In this document: positions 23,263 to 35,142 of the stretch, piece after piece
Position numbering within the stretch: position 1 is the stretch's first letter
Layout of the letters: each line of letters begins with the position of its first letter
Source of the DNA: Cubamyces lactineus
Lineage: Eukaryota > Basidiomycota > Agaricomycetes > Polyporales > Polyporaceae
Direction: 5' to 3'
NCBI GenBank assembly: GCA_022376465.1
Contig: JACDTU010000012.1
Coordinates: 1,240,001-1,304,000 of the forward strand
Length of the DNA stretch: 64,000 nt
Translations under genes and position numbers: made by a program
Notes under the pieces: generated by a model
The model's database searches: none
The model's input: the letters and a program-made list of their open reading frames with translations, nothing else
What the model was told of the DNA's origin: nothing

Positions 23263-24999
23263 TCACAAGTCGTAGAGAATACCCTGCCATTCTCCTTGCT
23301 CCTCGTACGGCAGCTCCCACCACCGCTGGGCTTCCGGCACGTCCCACATCGCGTTTCTCACGAACGCCCACGACTGCAGATCCACGCCCACGACCAGCGG
23401 GCCATCGATGTTCCCCTGGATAGGCCCCAGTGCGGCCCGGCACTCTGCTTCGTCGTCGACGTGACGGCCATCCAGATCCACAGTAACGCTGTACAGAGGC
23501 ACACCCGCCTCCCTGCGCAACGCGGTCATCTCGACGAGACCCGCCGCGTAAAGCCTTTGCGGATCCGCATCATGCGTCCGGATATTGAGCAGCTTCAGCG
23601 ACGGGCACTGGAGCGCCTGCCCACGCCGTTCGGAGAGTGCATCGCACAGCGCGGTCATGACCGCCTCCAGCTCGCCGCCGCCGTCGTCGAAGCTGCACAG
23701 CCAGAGGGACACGGAGAGCTCCACGAGGCCCGGGAGCGCGCCGAGCACGTGCGGGATGACGACCGCGTCGACGACCGCGAGCTTGAGCGTCGTGAGCGCC
23801 CCCGGGAAGGGGCGGAACGTCGTCACGAATCGCACAAGCCAATCGGCCCACTCGTCCGAGCGGTGCCAGCACTCGGCTTGGATCCACAGGCCGGTGTAGT
23901 GCGCGCCGTCCTCGGGCTCGGGCTCGGGGCCCTCCGCGACGATGTGCAGCTCGCGGCCTTTGGCGACGAGCTCGGCATGGTGGAGGCCCGCGAGGAACGT
24001 GCTGGAAGGGATGGCCTGTGCGACGGGCACGGCGATCTCGTGGGCTGGGGGACAGGTGAGGTCGTCGAGGCGCACGAGAACGCGTGGTGGGAGTTCGATC
24101 AGCCTGAGGAGGCGGTACGCGAAGTCCGCGGGGCCACTGGTGTATGTGAGGCTGCGGAGGGCAGGGAGCCGGATCGGGGTCGGGGTCGGGGCGATAGCTG
24201 CTCGGATGACGGCGTTGGGCACGTCGTCGACGCTGCCCCACACGAAGAGGCCCATGAGGTGCAGGTGCTGCAGCGCGGGCGTGTTCGTGAGGAGCTGGAA
24301 GAGCTCGCACATGGCGCTGCTGTCGCCGCCCTGTTCCCCGAGCGTGCCGAAGGTACCGAGGTAGAGATGGGTGAGGTGCGGGAAGTGGTTGCGCGGGATG
24401 CAGTCGTTGACGTGGATGAGCGCGAGCGCCTTGAGGTTCGAGACGCGCGTCCGAAAGAGCACGGTCGTGCAGATCTCCAGCGGGGCATGGGCATCGCGCT
24501 CGAGAGCGATCGTCAGACACTGGAGAAGGGGGGCCTCGAACTGCAGTGCGGGCGAGAGCCCATGCCGCCACATTTCCCCGACTACGGTCAGGTCGAGGCG
24601 CACCATCCTGCCGCCGTGCTGGGCCAGGACGCGCGCCGTGTCCGCCAGGTTCTCCGTCACTATGTGCGTGGAAAGCGGCAGAGAGCGCGAGCGGGCCAAG
24701 AACGCGTCCAGTTCGCGTCGCCGCCACGCGCCGATGTGGGTCCAGAGCGCAGGTGCGTTCAGCGCGATGTCGCGCCACCGCTTGCACACGTGTGTGAGCC
24801 CCAGAAGTGCAGAGAGCGCCGGTCGTGCAATCCGGAGGCGGCGGTCCTCGATGCGCCGGCCGTGCTTCAATAGTTGGCGGCGAGTCCTGTCTAGACGCGC
24901 GACGTGCCCGAAGATGATGAGTAGGATTTCGGGAGGGAGACGTTCGATGGGCAGGAAGGAATTGAGATGTCTGTTTATTCCTGCTATGGTGTGGGCCAT
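23263..24999 (-). CDS. F-box protein with leucine-rich repeat-like C-terminus
   Basis: Single-exon gene of 578 residues. An F-box lies near the N-terminus (LPPEILLIIFGHVARL ... ALLGLTHVCKRWRDIALNAPALWTHI), the usual agaricomycete form, and the rest is Leu-rich with irregular repeats such as LKALALIHVND, LTHLYLGTFGTLG and LQHLHLMGLF. Expected to be a substrate receptor of an SCF ubiquitin ligase, the F-box contacting Skp1 and the repeats holding an unknown target. GC content is high and the codon pattern is strong, producing long mirror frames on the other strand that I discount. Substrate unknown. Confidence 0.9.
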   Translation of the reverse strand: MAHTIAGINRHLNSFLPIERLPPEILLIIFGHVARLDRTRRQLLKHGRRIEDRRLRIARPALSALLGLTHVCKRWRDIALNAPALWTHIGAWRRRELDAFLARSRSLPLSTHIVTENLADTARVLAQHGGRMVRLDLTVVGEMWRHGLSPALQFEAPLLQCLTIALERDAHAPLEICTTVLFRTRVSNLKALALIHVNDCIPRNHFPHLTHLYLGTFGTLGEQGGDSSAMCELFQLLTNTPALQHLHLMGLFVWGSVDDVPNAVIRAAIAPTPTPIRLPALRSLTYTSGPADFAYRLLRLIELPPRVLVRLDDLTCPPAHEIAVPVAQAIPSSTFLAGLHHAELVAKGRELHIVAEGPEPEPEDGAHYTGLWIQAECWHRSDEWADWLVRFVTTFRPFPGALTTLKLAVVDAVVIPHVLGALPGLVELSVSLWLCSFDDGGGELEAVMTALCDALSERRGQALQCPSLKLLNIRTHDADPQRLYAAGLVEMTALRREAGVPLYSVTVDLDGRHVDDEAECRAALGPIQGNIDGPLVVGVDLQSWAFVRNAMWDVPEAQRWWELPYEEQGEWQGILYDL

Positions 25000-26984
25000 G
25001 GTTTGAGTGGCATGTGACAGCTATGAGACAAAGGGCGTAAGATTGGACACATGCAAGGCTCGCTGGTGAACGTTGCGCACCTGCTCTCGACTGAGAGCAC
25101 ACTATGTTGAATTTCTGGGATCGCATAGCGGAAGACTAGGAACTACACACCTGTGAAACGGCATCTCGCACTCGACTGCGAATGGCAAAGCCTCTATCAA
25201 CGTCAGCATGGGAGATGTTGTCAGGTGCATGTCGTCCATGGCGACTTCGAAGCGGCGCGGGGGGCAGTGAGTGCGAATCCGAGGTCGGCATAGATACCCG
25301 TGGACGTTGCGCTGCGACGCCATTCGATGCGGTCGACAAAGATGTGTTCTACCAGTCCTTGACACAAGCTCCTACGGACTTTGGCCGTCAATGGTCTTCG
25401 AGGGGACTTGATAGTATCGGCAAGCTGAACCATAAAGCGAGAAAGAGGTCAGTGGCTCGACACTCGCGTCCAAAGAGGTTCCTCGGTTATCACTTCAGCT
25501 AGAGCGTAAAGACCGCGCACGCTGAGGAAGTGCTCAAAGCGTGTTGAGGCCGATGAGATCTGCAGAATATTGGCAGATTTTCGGGCCCGTGCCTCTCGTC
25601 GACTGTCGAACGCATGGTGAACGTTCAAGACACGATGCATGAACACGGCCGCGCCCAAACGCCACGACGGTCACGGTGAAGAAACGTTGTGGCTGCTTGT
25701 AGGAAGTGGCCGCATATAGAACAGTGTGTCGGACCTTGATACCCTGAGCGCGTGGCATGTCAGTGGGGAGCAGCGCATACAGGAAAGCGTAGTTGCGTTC
25801 GTACTCGCTCTACGGAGACGAAGCCGGTTCTCGTCTCCAGAGATGTCCTTGCAAAGGATAGAGGTGAAGATACCTTCGCGCAGCTTGTTCAAGACCACAC
25901 AAAAAGTAGAAAAGGCATACAAATGGCGCAGAAAGCTGCCACGCGGCTACCTCAATCAACCGTCAAAAGACATTCATGAATGTTTGAGTCATTTCTTTGC
26001 TACTGCAGGAAAGGTGGCAGCCACTTGCCTTGCCGTTTTCATCGGATTTTTCCAGTTCAAGGACGGGTTGGTCCTCGTCGTGTCGGCCTAGCAGATGTTG
26101 CGGTGCAATAGTATGTCACATAGCAGGTCATGCCTGTACCGCTGCGGAGTGTTGGAGGTTCCCTAAAACGGGTAGTTCACTTTTGTTTGTCTTTGTTGTC
26201 CTTGAGTGAACTCAATGATATTCAATTTCGGGACTGTCGCGCTCGGTCGAATGAACCGCTATCTCCCTCTTCCTGACGGATGAATCGGCTTGTGTAGAGC
26301 TAGGTGATTCACGGGTGCACAATCCCCCCGTAGGGTTTATTCTGCGCGGTTGGCGTGGCAGTCGCCATGCAGACGCAAGACAGCGTCAGCGTTCAGCCAC
26401 TTGCGCAATTGCAGCCCAAGCGCCCATGGGCCATCCTTGACCGTGCCCACTGTGCCTCATGAGGGTCTATACACTGAAAGGCCTGGGGCGTGGGCACGTG
26501 GATTGGAGCGGAAGGGGCACTCCACGAATGTAGCTGAAGCAAGGTGAGTTCGAGGAGCGGGGCAAGGATGGAGATTGCCTCTAACGCAAGCGGCCAGGCA
26601 GGACACGTGCGGCATATGACGTCGTGGAATGGGTGGGTACCCATGGCGTTGAATACGTTCGTGGACCCACCGGAGCCGAACAACTTCGGTGCACATCCTG
26701 GGCAGTTTGTAGAAATCGCAAGAAAAGGACGATGGCCAACCAACGGCGTCTGCCAAGTGGTCAAGTGCACGTACTGCGGTCTGTGCAGAGAGCGGCTGGG
26801 GCAGCAGGGGATGGAATGCTGCTGCTGATCGAGGAGGCGGAGCTGACGTCAAGGCGTGCGGACGAGATCGAGGAGAGCTGGCTGCTGGGGCGGATCTCGT
26901 CTGGACAGAGCGTGCCCATCACACCCTTCACCGTACAATGTTCGACTTCCCTCAGCGCCCGTCACACTGCACGCCTCGCCTACG
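25000..26984. other. Gene-poor stretch with possible decayed minus-strand coding
   Basis: No secure gene. On the minus strand, from about 25.92 down to 25.1 kb, several adjacent frames (one reading FAVECEMPF, another VRHTVLYAATSYKQPQRFF) look protein-like but change frame and meet stops without good splice sites. The 26.2-26.98 kb part holds no gene and leads into the fasciclin promoter. Confidence 0.3.
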
Positions 26985-26992
26985 TATATATA
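26985..26992 (+). promoter_or_regulatory. TATA box of the fasciclin gene
   Basis: TATATATA lies 73 nt upstream of the fasciclin start codon, a fitting distance for a fungal TATA element with a short leader. It is followed by a pyrimidine-rich leader. Confidence 0.55.
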
Positions 26993-27064
26993 CCTCCTGC
27001 TCCTCCATTTGTCCCTGGTCCCCTCTTACAACTTCGTGATTGAGACGCCTAAACGATCGTCATC

Positions 27065-28526
27065 ATGCGTTTCTCCACCGCCGCCTCCCTTCTCCTCGCC
27101 GCCGCTCCTGCTGCACTGGCACAGGACCTCACCGGGTTGCTCCAGGCTCTCAACAGCACTGGTCATTCTCGCCTCGTAGGCCTCGCTACTCAACTCGCTT
27201 CCACCGACGTCGGCAAGTCGGTCCTCAGCCAGCTCTCGAGCGGCTCTCCATTCGTCCTCTTTGCCCCTACGGACAGCGCTTGTGAGCTTCTCCATTCCTT
27301 GACTTTACAACTGCATTTCTCACATCCCTGTAGTCGATAGCGCGCCGTCGAACATCACCTCCGATCCTAACCTCTTGGCGGACGTTGTTGCGTACCACAT
27401 CGTCCAGGGCAACTTCACCAATTCCGACACCCACTACACCAACACCACTCTCGGTCGTACCCTCCTCAACGACACGACATACGTGCAGTTGGAGGGCCAC
27501 AAGAGCCAGGTCCTTGCTTGGTCAGTCCGGAGCGACAACAAAACACACGTTCTGAACCAGAGGTAGTGATTGTTGGCCCTACAACTGCGTATAACCAGCG
27601 CTTAATCTTCTTCGTGCAGGAACGATTCGACTGTTACGAACACGACAACTGCCGGAAATATCACAATCTACACAATCGACCATGTCTTGAACTTCCCCGA
27701 GCCGCTTTCGTCGACTATTCCGGCCGACAACATTTCGCTCACCGGGGTCGAAACCGCACTTCGTTCCGTGCAAGTTTCGACGTTCAACTCGACCACCAAC
27801 CAGACCGGCACGGGCTCATTGTTTGACGTGCTGAACACTGAATTGCGCGGTTTCACGTTCTTTGCGCCCAACACGAGCGCCGTCCAGGATGCCACCAACG
27901 CGCTTTCTGGGTTCCAAAGTAACACGACCGCGTTGCAAGCGCTATTCGAGAACCATGTAGGTTCTTGAATACTCTCAGGTGGATGCAACAGCTGACCTTG
28001 TTTTAGATCATCAACGGCACCACCGTTTACTCGCCTCTCCTCTCTAGTCAGAACTACACTTCTGCTGCGGGTGAACCCCTCTCATTTATCCTCAACGGCA
28101 CCGGCCACTACGTCACCTCTGGCAACGTCACCGCGCAGATCATTCAGCCTGATGTGCTGCTCCCCAACGGCGTCATCCACGTCATCGACCGCGTGCTGGT
28201 GAACACTCAGTCTGACTCTGGCGCTGCAAGCTCCGCGTAAGTGTACACCACTGTCACGCATCTTAACCTTCGCCCTAACACGAGTTCCCACCAGTGCCTC
28301 CTCTGCTAGCTCCGCGGCGACGCAGAGTACCTCTGCCACGGCCCCCATTGGATTCTCCGCCACGGCCACCCTCGCTGGCCCCAATGGCAGCACCCAAAGC
28401 AGTGGCTCGCACACTGGCAACGCCGCCCCTGGCAGCATGTACACGATGCCTACCGTTGCGCAGGTTGTGAGCGTCGGCATGGCCGTTCTCGGCGTCGTGG
28501 CTGGTGGCGCATTCGTCCTTGCGTGA
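27065..28526 (+). CDS. Fasciclin-domain, GPI-anchored cell-surface protein
   Basis: Five exons (27065-27281, 27334-27562, 27620-27956, 28007-28236, 28295-28526) giving 414 residues. A signal peptide (MRFSTAASLLLAAAPAALAQ) opens the protein. Two fasciclin (FAS1) domains follow: the first has SPFVLFAPTDSAF and VVAYHIVQGNF, then YTIDHVLNFP; the second has GFTFFAPNTSA and closes with VIHVIDRVLV. Many Asn-x-Ser/Thr sites suggest N-glycosylation. A Ser/Thr/Ala-rich stalk leads to a C-terminal hydrophobic tail (VGMAVLGVVAGGAFVLA), typical for replacement by a GPI anchor. Expected at the plasma membrane or wall in cell adhesion; the ligand is unknown. Confidence 0.92.
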
Positions 28527-28980
28527 AAAACATGATTTCAGTCTAGCAGGACTCACGGACTACGGGCTTGCATCTGTCGGTGTGGGCTCATGATTTACGC
28601 TAGCTACGTTGATTACGGACTTGTCACTATTTCTCATGGCCGCCTTCTGTATGACCACGTGTGTCGTTCGCAATGTATCGCTTGTCTTAAATACAGAGCA
28701 GAGGATGCGCATAAGGTGAATGGCTCGTGACCGTACATGTCGAACACGTACAGTATACCCGACCTCGCGAGGTACCATGGGATTTGTCCGCAAGTCTCAG
28801 CCTGCTCATTGTCGCTTCGCTCAGATTCAAACGCCTACAGCGGTCGGCCAGCTTGGAAGATATCAACGAGCACAGTACACACGATCGTCAAGCACATAAT
28901 GTAGCCGCAACCCACGCTGCATGGAACAGGTGCCAAGCCCAGCATATAGTATACACAACAAGCGAGAACGCGCGTCTTCG
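28527..28980. other. Convergent intergenic region
   Basis: About 450 nt between the 3' ends of the fasciclin and MFAP1-like genes. No gene or repeat seen. Confidence 0.4.
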
Positions 28981-31133
28981 TCAATCCACCCGCCGCCGCT
29001 TCTCGTCCCGCGCACTGCCGTCCACCGAGCGCGAACGCGACCGTCGTCTCCGATACCGATCCATATCGTCTTCCCTCGGCCCCTTCTCCCGCCCTCCGTA
29101 CTCCCCACGGCGCGCCGGTGGTGAGCGCGAGCGCGAGTATCGTCTCCTCTCCCTATCCCTGTCGTCGTACCGGTCCCTGTCCCTATCGCGTGCACCTGCC
29201 CTATCCCTATCACGGTCGCGGTCGCGGTCGTCGCGGTAGAACCGCTCCCTGTCGAGCTCCCGCTCCCGATCCCTGTCACGCGCGCGCGGCCGGTCCGCGT
29301 CGTCTGCGTCGTACCCGCCCCCGCCTCCTTCCCCTCCCCCTCTTCCTCCTCCTCCTCCTCCACCGCCCGCTCTTCGTCTGTCCCTGTCCCGGGGGTCGTC
29401 CCGGTCGCGCCATGAGTCCCCGCCGCGCTTGTCGTCGCGGTCGGCGCGGGGGCCCCAGTGACGGGTGGAAGAGGAGGAGGACGTGGCGGTGTTCGCGCCG
29501 GTGGTCGCGCGGCCGGGTGGGAGGTGTTCGTTTTGCGGGCAGTCTATGTGCAGAAGGTGTCAGGAGACGATCGGGGTGAATTATACACACAGAAGTATGC
29601 GAGCTGCAAAACGCACCTTTCTTGAGGTGCGGCCCCCCACAGATGAAGCACCCCGCCCCAGGCTTGCCCCCAGGGCCAGGGCCGGAGCCGGGGGGCGCGT
29701 TCGCGCCGACGGTGGTGTCCTGGTCGAGGAGGTGGGTGTACTTTGTGCGGCCGCGCTTGCCAAAGTTCTTGACCTGCATGACCTTGGGGAGGAGCGAGAC
29801 GTCGACGGTGGACTCGGTCGCCTCGGTGTAGTCGTGTTTCCGGAGCACCTCGTCGTCCTGTCGCGTACGTACGCGTGGGGTCGAATAATCAGTACCATTC
29901 CGGCAGAGGAGAGGGAGAGGGAAGAAGAAGAGCAAAATGCGCGCACCTGGTGGAACGCGCCCTTGTGCCAGTACTTCTGCAGGAACTTCTGCTGGCCCTT
30001 GGGCTTCTCCGCGCGGAGCTTCTCGGCGCGCTCGAGGTCCTCCTTGAGGCGCTGCTCCTCGGGGAGCGCGCGGCGCCGCTCGATCTCCTCGCGCTCGAGC
30101 TCGCGCGCGAGCGCGGCCTCCTTATCGCGCTTGATGCGCGCGAGCTCGCGCAGGCGCCACGCCTCGAACTCGCCCGCGGGGTCGAGCCCGTCGGTGTCGT
30201 CGACGTCGGGCACTTGGTCTTCTTTCTCCTCTGTGCATGATTGGATGAGGATTTGGGTTCAGAGGGTGGGCGAAGGAGAGGCGGGTGCTGGGGCACTTAC
30301 TCTCGAGGAGCTCGCGCCGGATGCTCTCTGCGACCATGTCGTGGCTCGCTTTCCTGCGCTCTTCGGCCTCCTGCTCTTTCCGCCTGATAGCCTCTTCTGA
30401 GTCTTCCGCCAGAGCTTCCTTCTCAGCGATCGTCACGCGAGCACGTCTGTGAGCATGTTCGTAAGTCACCGCTTGTATGTTGGGCGTGTAGAACTAGGGG
30501 AGACACACTTTGGCACGAAGACGGGGCGGAACTGGAGCTTGGGCTTCTCCTCTTCCTCGGACTCGTCCTCTTCTTCGCTGGACTGGGTATTGAGGAGACA
30601 TTAGTTGGAATAGTTACAACGAGGGAGATCGTACCTCTTCCTCTTCTCCCTCTTCTTCTTCATCGTCCTCCTCCTCTTCGCTCTCTTCCTCCGCTGCAAT
30701 TGGCCGCGTCTCAGTACATAAAGATCTGTATAATGAACGCTGCTGCGGGAATACACTCACCTTGTGCAAGCTCCGCCGCCGTCCTCCCCGACTCTTCCTT
30801 CCCACCAACGATGACCTTCCCCTCCCTCGAGATATTGACGTCCCGCAGCGACACATTCATCGCACCCCTCGCCTGCTTGCCCACCGCTTCCCTGCGCACC
30901 GTCAATCCCTCCTCCTCCTCTTCCTCATCACTGCCTTCCCCATAACCATCGCCGCCAACGTTGCGGATCTGCTCGTCGCCCTCCTCCTGGGGCGCCTGCT
31001 GCTGCTCCGCGTCCTCGTCGTAGTCCGAGTCGGACTCGAGCGCGGCGTCGGCGCCTTTAGGCGCCTTGCCTTTCCAGTAGCGGGCTGCTGGCCGCGGGAG
31101 ACGCGCCGCGGGCTTGCGTGCAGCGGTGGACAT
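28981..31133 (-). CDS. MFAP1-like spliceosomal protein with CCHC zinc knuckle and Arg-rich tail
   Basis: Multi-exon gene starting [11 protein letters not shown] at 31133. The N-terminal half is acidic with Glu-rich runs. The MFAP1 domain follows: [18 protein letters not shown], then [34 protein letters not shown] and [20 protein letters not shown], closing with LLDQDTT. MFAP1 binds Prp38 in the spliceosomal B complex. Instead of ending there, this protein continues into a CX2CX4HX4C zinc knuckle ([13 protein letters not shown], joined across an intron near 29.6 kb) and a long tail of Arg-Asp and Arg-Ser dipeptides like those of SR proteins. Frame is maintained through the junction, so I read one gene. 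Such a C-terminus would add RNA binding; the role in splicing is inferred from the family. Confidence 0.85.
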
Positions 31134-31744
31134 GGACTTTGTGGGACTTGCAAGACGTTACTGGGACCGTAGAAACAGAGAGGGAGGGAATTGGGAGACA
31201 GAGCGCGCCTCGGAGAGGTCGTGCAGTGGTGGTGGTGGCTGCGAAGCGTTGAGCGCTAAGCAGATGTTACTCATTTAGACGCTCACTCTTCTCAGCTGTC
31301 CTTCCCTCAGCGGCTCAGCCTCCAGTTTACATTCTCAGGTTTTGCGAACACGCTACCGTTCGCGGCTCAGCAGAAGGACAAGGATGTATTCCGTTCTTCG
31401 GGGCTCATCGCTCAGCGACGACGACGAGAACAAGCCGCTGGTGTCTATGCCTACCAGGCAGATCGGCACGGAGGAGCTGCAGTTGTTCCCGCCGATTTCG
31501 AAAATCCTGTGCCGACGAACACCGTTCCCACTGGTATATTCAAGGTACTTGTGACAACGACAGCGAAGAGTACACACACAAGACCGTTCGTTCGAGGCTC
31601 AACTAGCGCGATATCTACAAACACAGCCCGAGGCGGCGACGATCTGCATGTGCCTCCCATCTCCCAGCGCATTGGTCGCGGACGCCTGTTCACCGATCTT
31701 GGACTCCGTGATGCGTCTCTGGAGCGGGAGAATCGCCGCCGAAG
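31134..31744. other. Region between MFAP1-like and FunK1-like genes
   Basis: About 600 nt. It contains the MFAP1 promoter and two overlapping plus-strand frames (31342-31554 and 31509-31748) that could be exons of a small unrecognised gene, but no domain supports this. Confidence 0.3.
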
Positions 31745-34498
31745 TTAACTGACGAGGTGCAGGGCTCCCAACCTATCAGTAAGATCATCAGCATCTCCAC
31801 CTTCCTCTTCTCCGTCCTGGTGGTTGCCCTCGCTCTCGTCTTCGTCCTCGCCTGCATCCTCATCCACACCATCCCCATCCCCACACTCACTTCCGCTCTC
31901 AACCTTTCCCAGAATCCTGTCGAGAAGCATCTCAAGTATGTCGTGGTTGAGTTCCAGAGCAAATTTGCTCATCTGCCAAAAGGGGGAGGAAACGCGCTGG
32001 TCCATGGATGCCGTGCTGCCATGGGTTTGTGCAAACTCGGTCCCCTTCCCGTAGTAGATGTCCGCGTATTGGTGGTCCTTGGTTGGAATGAACGCTGGTT
32101 GGCACTGTCGAAGAATGATCCAGACAGCCTCGAGGAAGTCCGTGATATCCTCGTTGCAGAACATTATGTCGGTGTACATGAGTAGGTGCTGTACTCCCCC
32201 ACATGTTGCTTCTGTATGCGGACGAGCGGCAGAGACACAGGTGCCAAAGGCGGTCACTCGAGATGCCAAGAGGTTTTCAACACTGGAGGCGGAGAAGAGC
32301 AAGGTGTACTCCTTCTGTAGACCGTCCCTGATAGTGCTTAGCTGCATCTTAGTAGACCTTGATGAGCCATTGAGCTCTGAATGGGCGTCATAGTAGATGA
32401 CGTAGAGGATTGACCACAGGACGGACTGAAGGTCGTGCGATGCTGTGGGAGTTATAGCGATATCCTGGGCCACGCTCATAAGGACCTCCGTTGCCGTGAA
32501 GCGTCCTGGTCCCTATCGAGATTTCCAAATAACATGTTAACACAAACCAGCCAAGGTGTTTCTCAATGAGCTGCATACCGTCATCCCGCCCTTCGGTATG
32601 TCATCAATGTCGCTGGATTGGCCCACTCTGTCTTCCCCATTGGGTAGAGATGCAAACTCGAAGCCTGTCAGAAAGCCGGTAGATTGTGTCGGCCCTTCAC
32701 ATTGCGGATGTTTCAGGGTAAGCTTTCCAGAGTAATCCCTCTCAACCTGTGGATTTGACAGACGGATCATGATATTCCCCGGGCTGATGTTCCGGTGGAG
32801 TATGCCAGCCTGTGCTAGTACCCTATGGCCTGTATCATAAGTTCTCAGCATTGTAGGACTCCATCCATGACGCTATATAATGTCATACCTTTCACCAACC
32901 GCACTCAGAGCGTACAGCATCTCTGTGACTGTCCTGAACTCGTACAGTGGAATACCGTAGTCCTTGAGGATTACACGATGAAGAACGGCATCAGCCTCCA
33001 AGTTCGAGGGACTAGAATGCGAGTGTCGTATGGCCCCAATGGAGATTGTCTGACTCGTGCCGAGTTCTTCACCCCTGAGATCGCCCTTGACGTCCCCCCC
33101 TGCGAGAGCACGTGCGATCGCGGGAGTGGTTGCTACCTCCGTGTGCGTCAACATCTGAGTATAGATGAGGTACTCCCTAAGAAGACTCGAAGGTCTCCAG
33201 GCATTCTTTAGGATGTACACCGTGGGTTGAGATATCTTCGAGTTTATCGCCTCCGTTTCGGGGATAACGTACCATACAGATGTCCCACGGCCAAAGAGAG
33301 AAAGCGATGCACCGATTGGCTCAGAGATAGTCACCCAGCTGGTAGCAGCTGGGCCGTCGTCCACAGAAATCCTGAAAGAAGGGTAATCCAAGCCGGAATA
33401 CGTATAAGTGCCGAAGACCGTGACGGTGGGGTCATGTCCCAGTTCTATCGCCGACATCTCGTACATGAGGCGCACGATGATGTGAACGAAGCGTACTAGA
33501 CCGGGTTCATTTTCAGCCGTTCTCTTTGTTTTGCTATTCCGAGTCCTCTTCACTCTCTTGATGTTGTTGTACTCGGGATTCTGCAGATCGTATTCCTGGG
33601 AGAGGACGACTCCTCGACGATCAAATCGGCCGATCGTGAGTTTGTTGCCGCAGAGAAAGAGGCCCCAAACGTGGAGTTGGTGGGGGCGAGATGAGAATAT
33701 GAGACGAGCGTGATCTGCACCTTGCCTCAATGTTTGCTTGATTGTGTTGAAGCAGCCACTACGGGGTGTAGGCCCATCACGTTCATCTGCCTTGATCTCA
33801 AAGAAAGCCGAACACGCTCTCCAGGTAGCGGGATTGTAGACAAATGGATCGACCAGGACAAAGTCGGGCTTCTCTGGATTGTCATTCTTCTGGTGATCGT
33901 CAGGCCGTAGAGATTTCCCGGAGGTTTCCACAAAATGTCTGCCTGCGGTATATAGCATCATCCCTGGAGACGTGCACATGCGCTGAACTTGCGATTGTAT
34001 ATGCTCAAAAATAGTATTCTGAGATACACGGGATGGTCAAGCACATGTAAGTTCGAGAGAACCATCACTGCGCACCAAAGGTTCATACATTGAGCGTTCT
34101 TGTTTGACAGGCGGTGACGCCCGTGCCCTATTTGCGATTGTCTTCAATGTCTTTAGCTCGTCGGGGAGGTTCTCCAGGATGGATGTGACGATGGTCTTGA
34201 TTCGATCCTCTTGAGTCACTGGGTCTACACTGTCCGTGATAGGGCGGCTACGTTGATCGGTATGACCTCCAGCCGCGGAGCCAAGCATCTCGAAGAGTAG
34301 GTCGCGGTTGTTATATTCGATCTTGCCTCGGAGTTCATGCTCAAGTCCTTCGCGGTGCTCTGCGCAGTGTATCGGGGATAGTGAGTTTGTTTCAAAGATG
34401 TCACGGGAATTTGTTGGTGGGCAGCCGTTGTGTCAGAAGACATGATTGATTGAGGATTGGACAAATGGAGTGTTTGACGTACCGTCGTGGAATTCCAT
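31745..34498 (-). CDS. FunK1-family protein kinase, probable pseudokinase
   Basis: Fungal-specific kinase family expanded in basidiomycetes. I traced exons from MEFHD (34498) through EHREGLEHELRGK, a long central exon (LVDPFVYNPATWRACSAFFEIK) and the kinase core to a very acidic C-terminus ending at 31745. Junctions checked by frame: near 34.48, 34.04, 32.88 and 32.58-32.52 kb. VYILKNAW retains the ATP-binding Lys. However, the catalytic loop reads GILHRNISPGNIMI, with Asn in place of the catalytic Asp of HRD, and the metal-binding DFD/DFG position reads LTGFEFA, with Gly in place of Asp. Later family motifs (TATEVL and SHDLQSVLWSILYV) are intact and the frame is open, so it is probably a folded protein with little or no phosphotransfer activity. 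Confidence 0.85.
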
Positions 34499-35142
34499 CC
34501 TGCCTATATACGAGAAGGAGAAAGACGACGTGCAAGTCTAACCCAGCTGCGTGTTCAGAATCGTTCAGCACCGTGACTTCGGGGTGAATCATGAGCTCAG
34601 TTGGCACTCCGCACATCCTCGCGCCACCGATGGGCGCTCAGGCGCTCATATCGCGGTAATCGAGCTCAAGCCCATGTTGAATCCGCCCACGGAGAGACAG
34701 CAACGACGTTCGTTGGCCGAAGGCAAACAGGGCAGATTGATATGCATATATGATTGTGCGAGTGCGGGTGGGCGCGTATATGGAGGCATGCACAGCGGGC
34801 GGGGAGCAATATGTATACGTGCAGGTACATTAACGGCAATTTACAGAGCCAGGACGACATCGCGCAGAGTGCATCGGAACACATATAGAAACGGTCCTCT
34901 CTCCCCACACCAAGCAACGGCGATGGGAGCATTCGGCGCGTCTCGAGACTCTGCGGTGTTGGTCGTAAGTAGGGACGGACGTTCATGCATGGTGGGCATC
35001 GTTCATTAGTTCAGGGCGACGATGTAGACGAAGGCCCGTAGGAGGGTGGTAGAGTCGGCCAGATGAAGCGCTCAACTGCATGTACTGCTTCCCGTGGATC
35101 CGATGGCAATCTGGGGAGCTCGCTCCATTAGTATCCAACGCT
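34499..35142. other. Upstream region of the FunK1-like gene
   Basis: About 640 nt. Probable promoter of the minus-strand kinase gene. Short frames only. Confidence 0.35.

Noticed and set aside
23296..24873. Long plus-strand open frame of about 525 codons
   Set aside because: It is antisense to the single-exon F-box gene and is a product of that gene's GC-rich codon usage; it has Arg/Glu-rich nonsense composition and no domain.
23570..25126. 518-codon minus-strand frame offset from the F-box gene
   Set aside because: Same strand as the F-box gene but in another frame, dominated by Arg, Pro and His, typical of an out-of-frame shadow.
29465..30400. 311-codon plus-strand frame
   Set aside because: Antisense to the MFAP1-like gene; its Ser/Arg runs mirror the Glu-rich minus-strand coding sequence.
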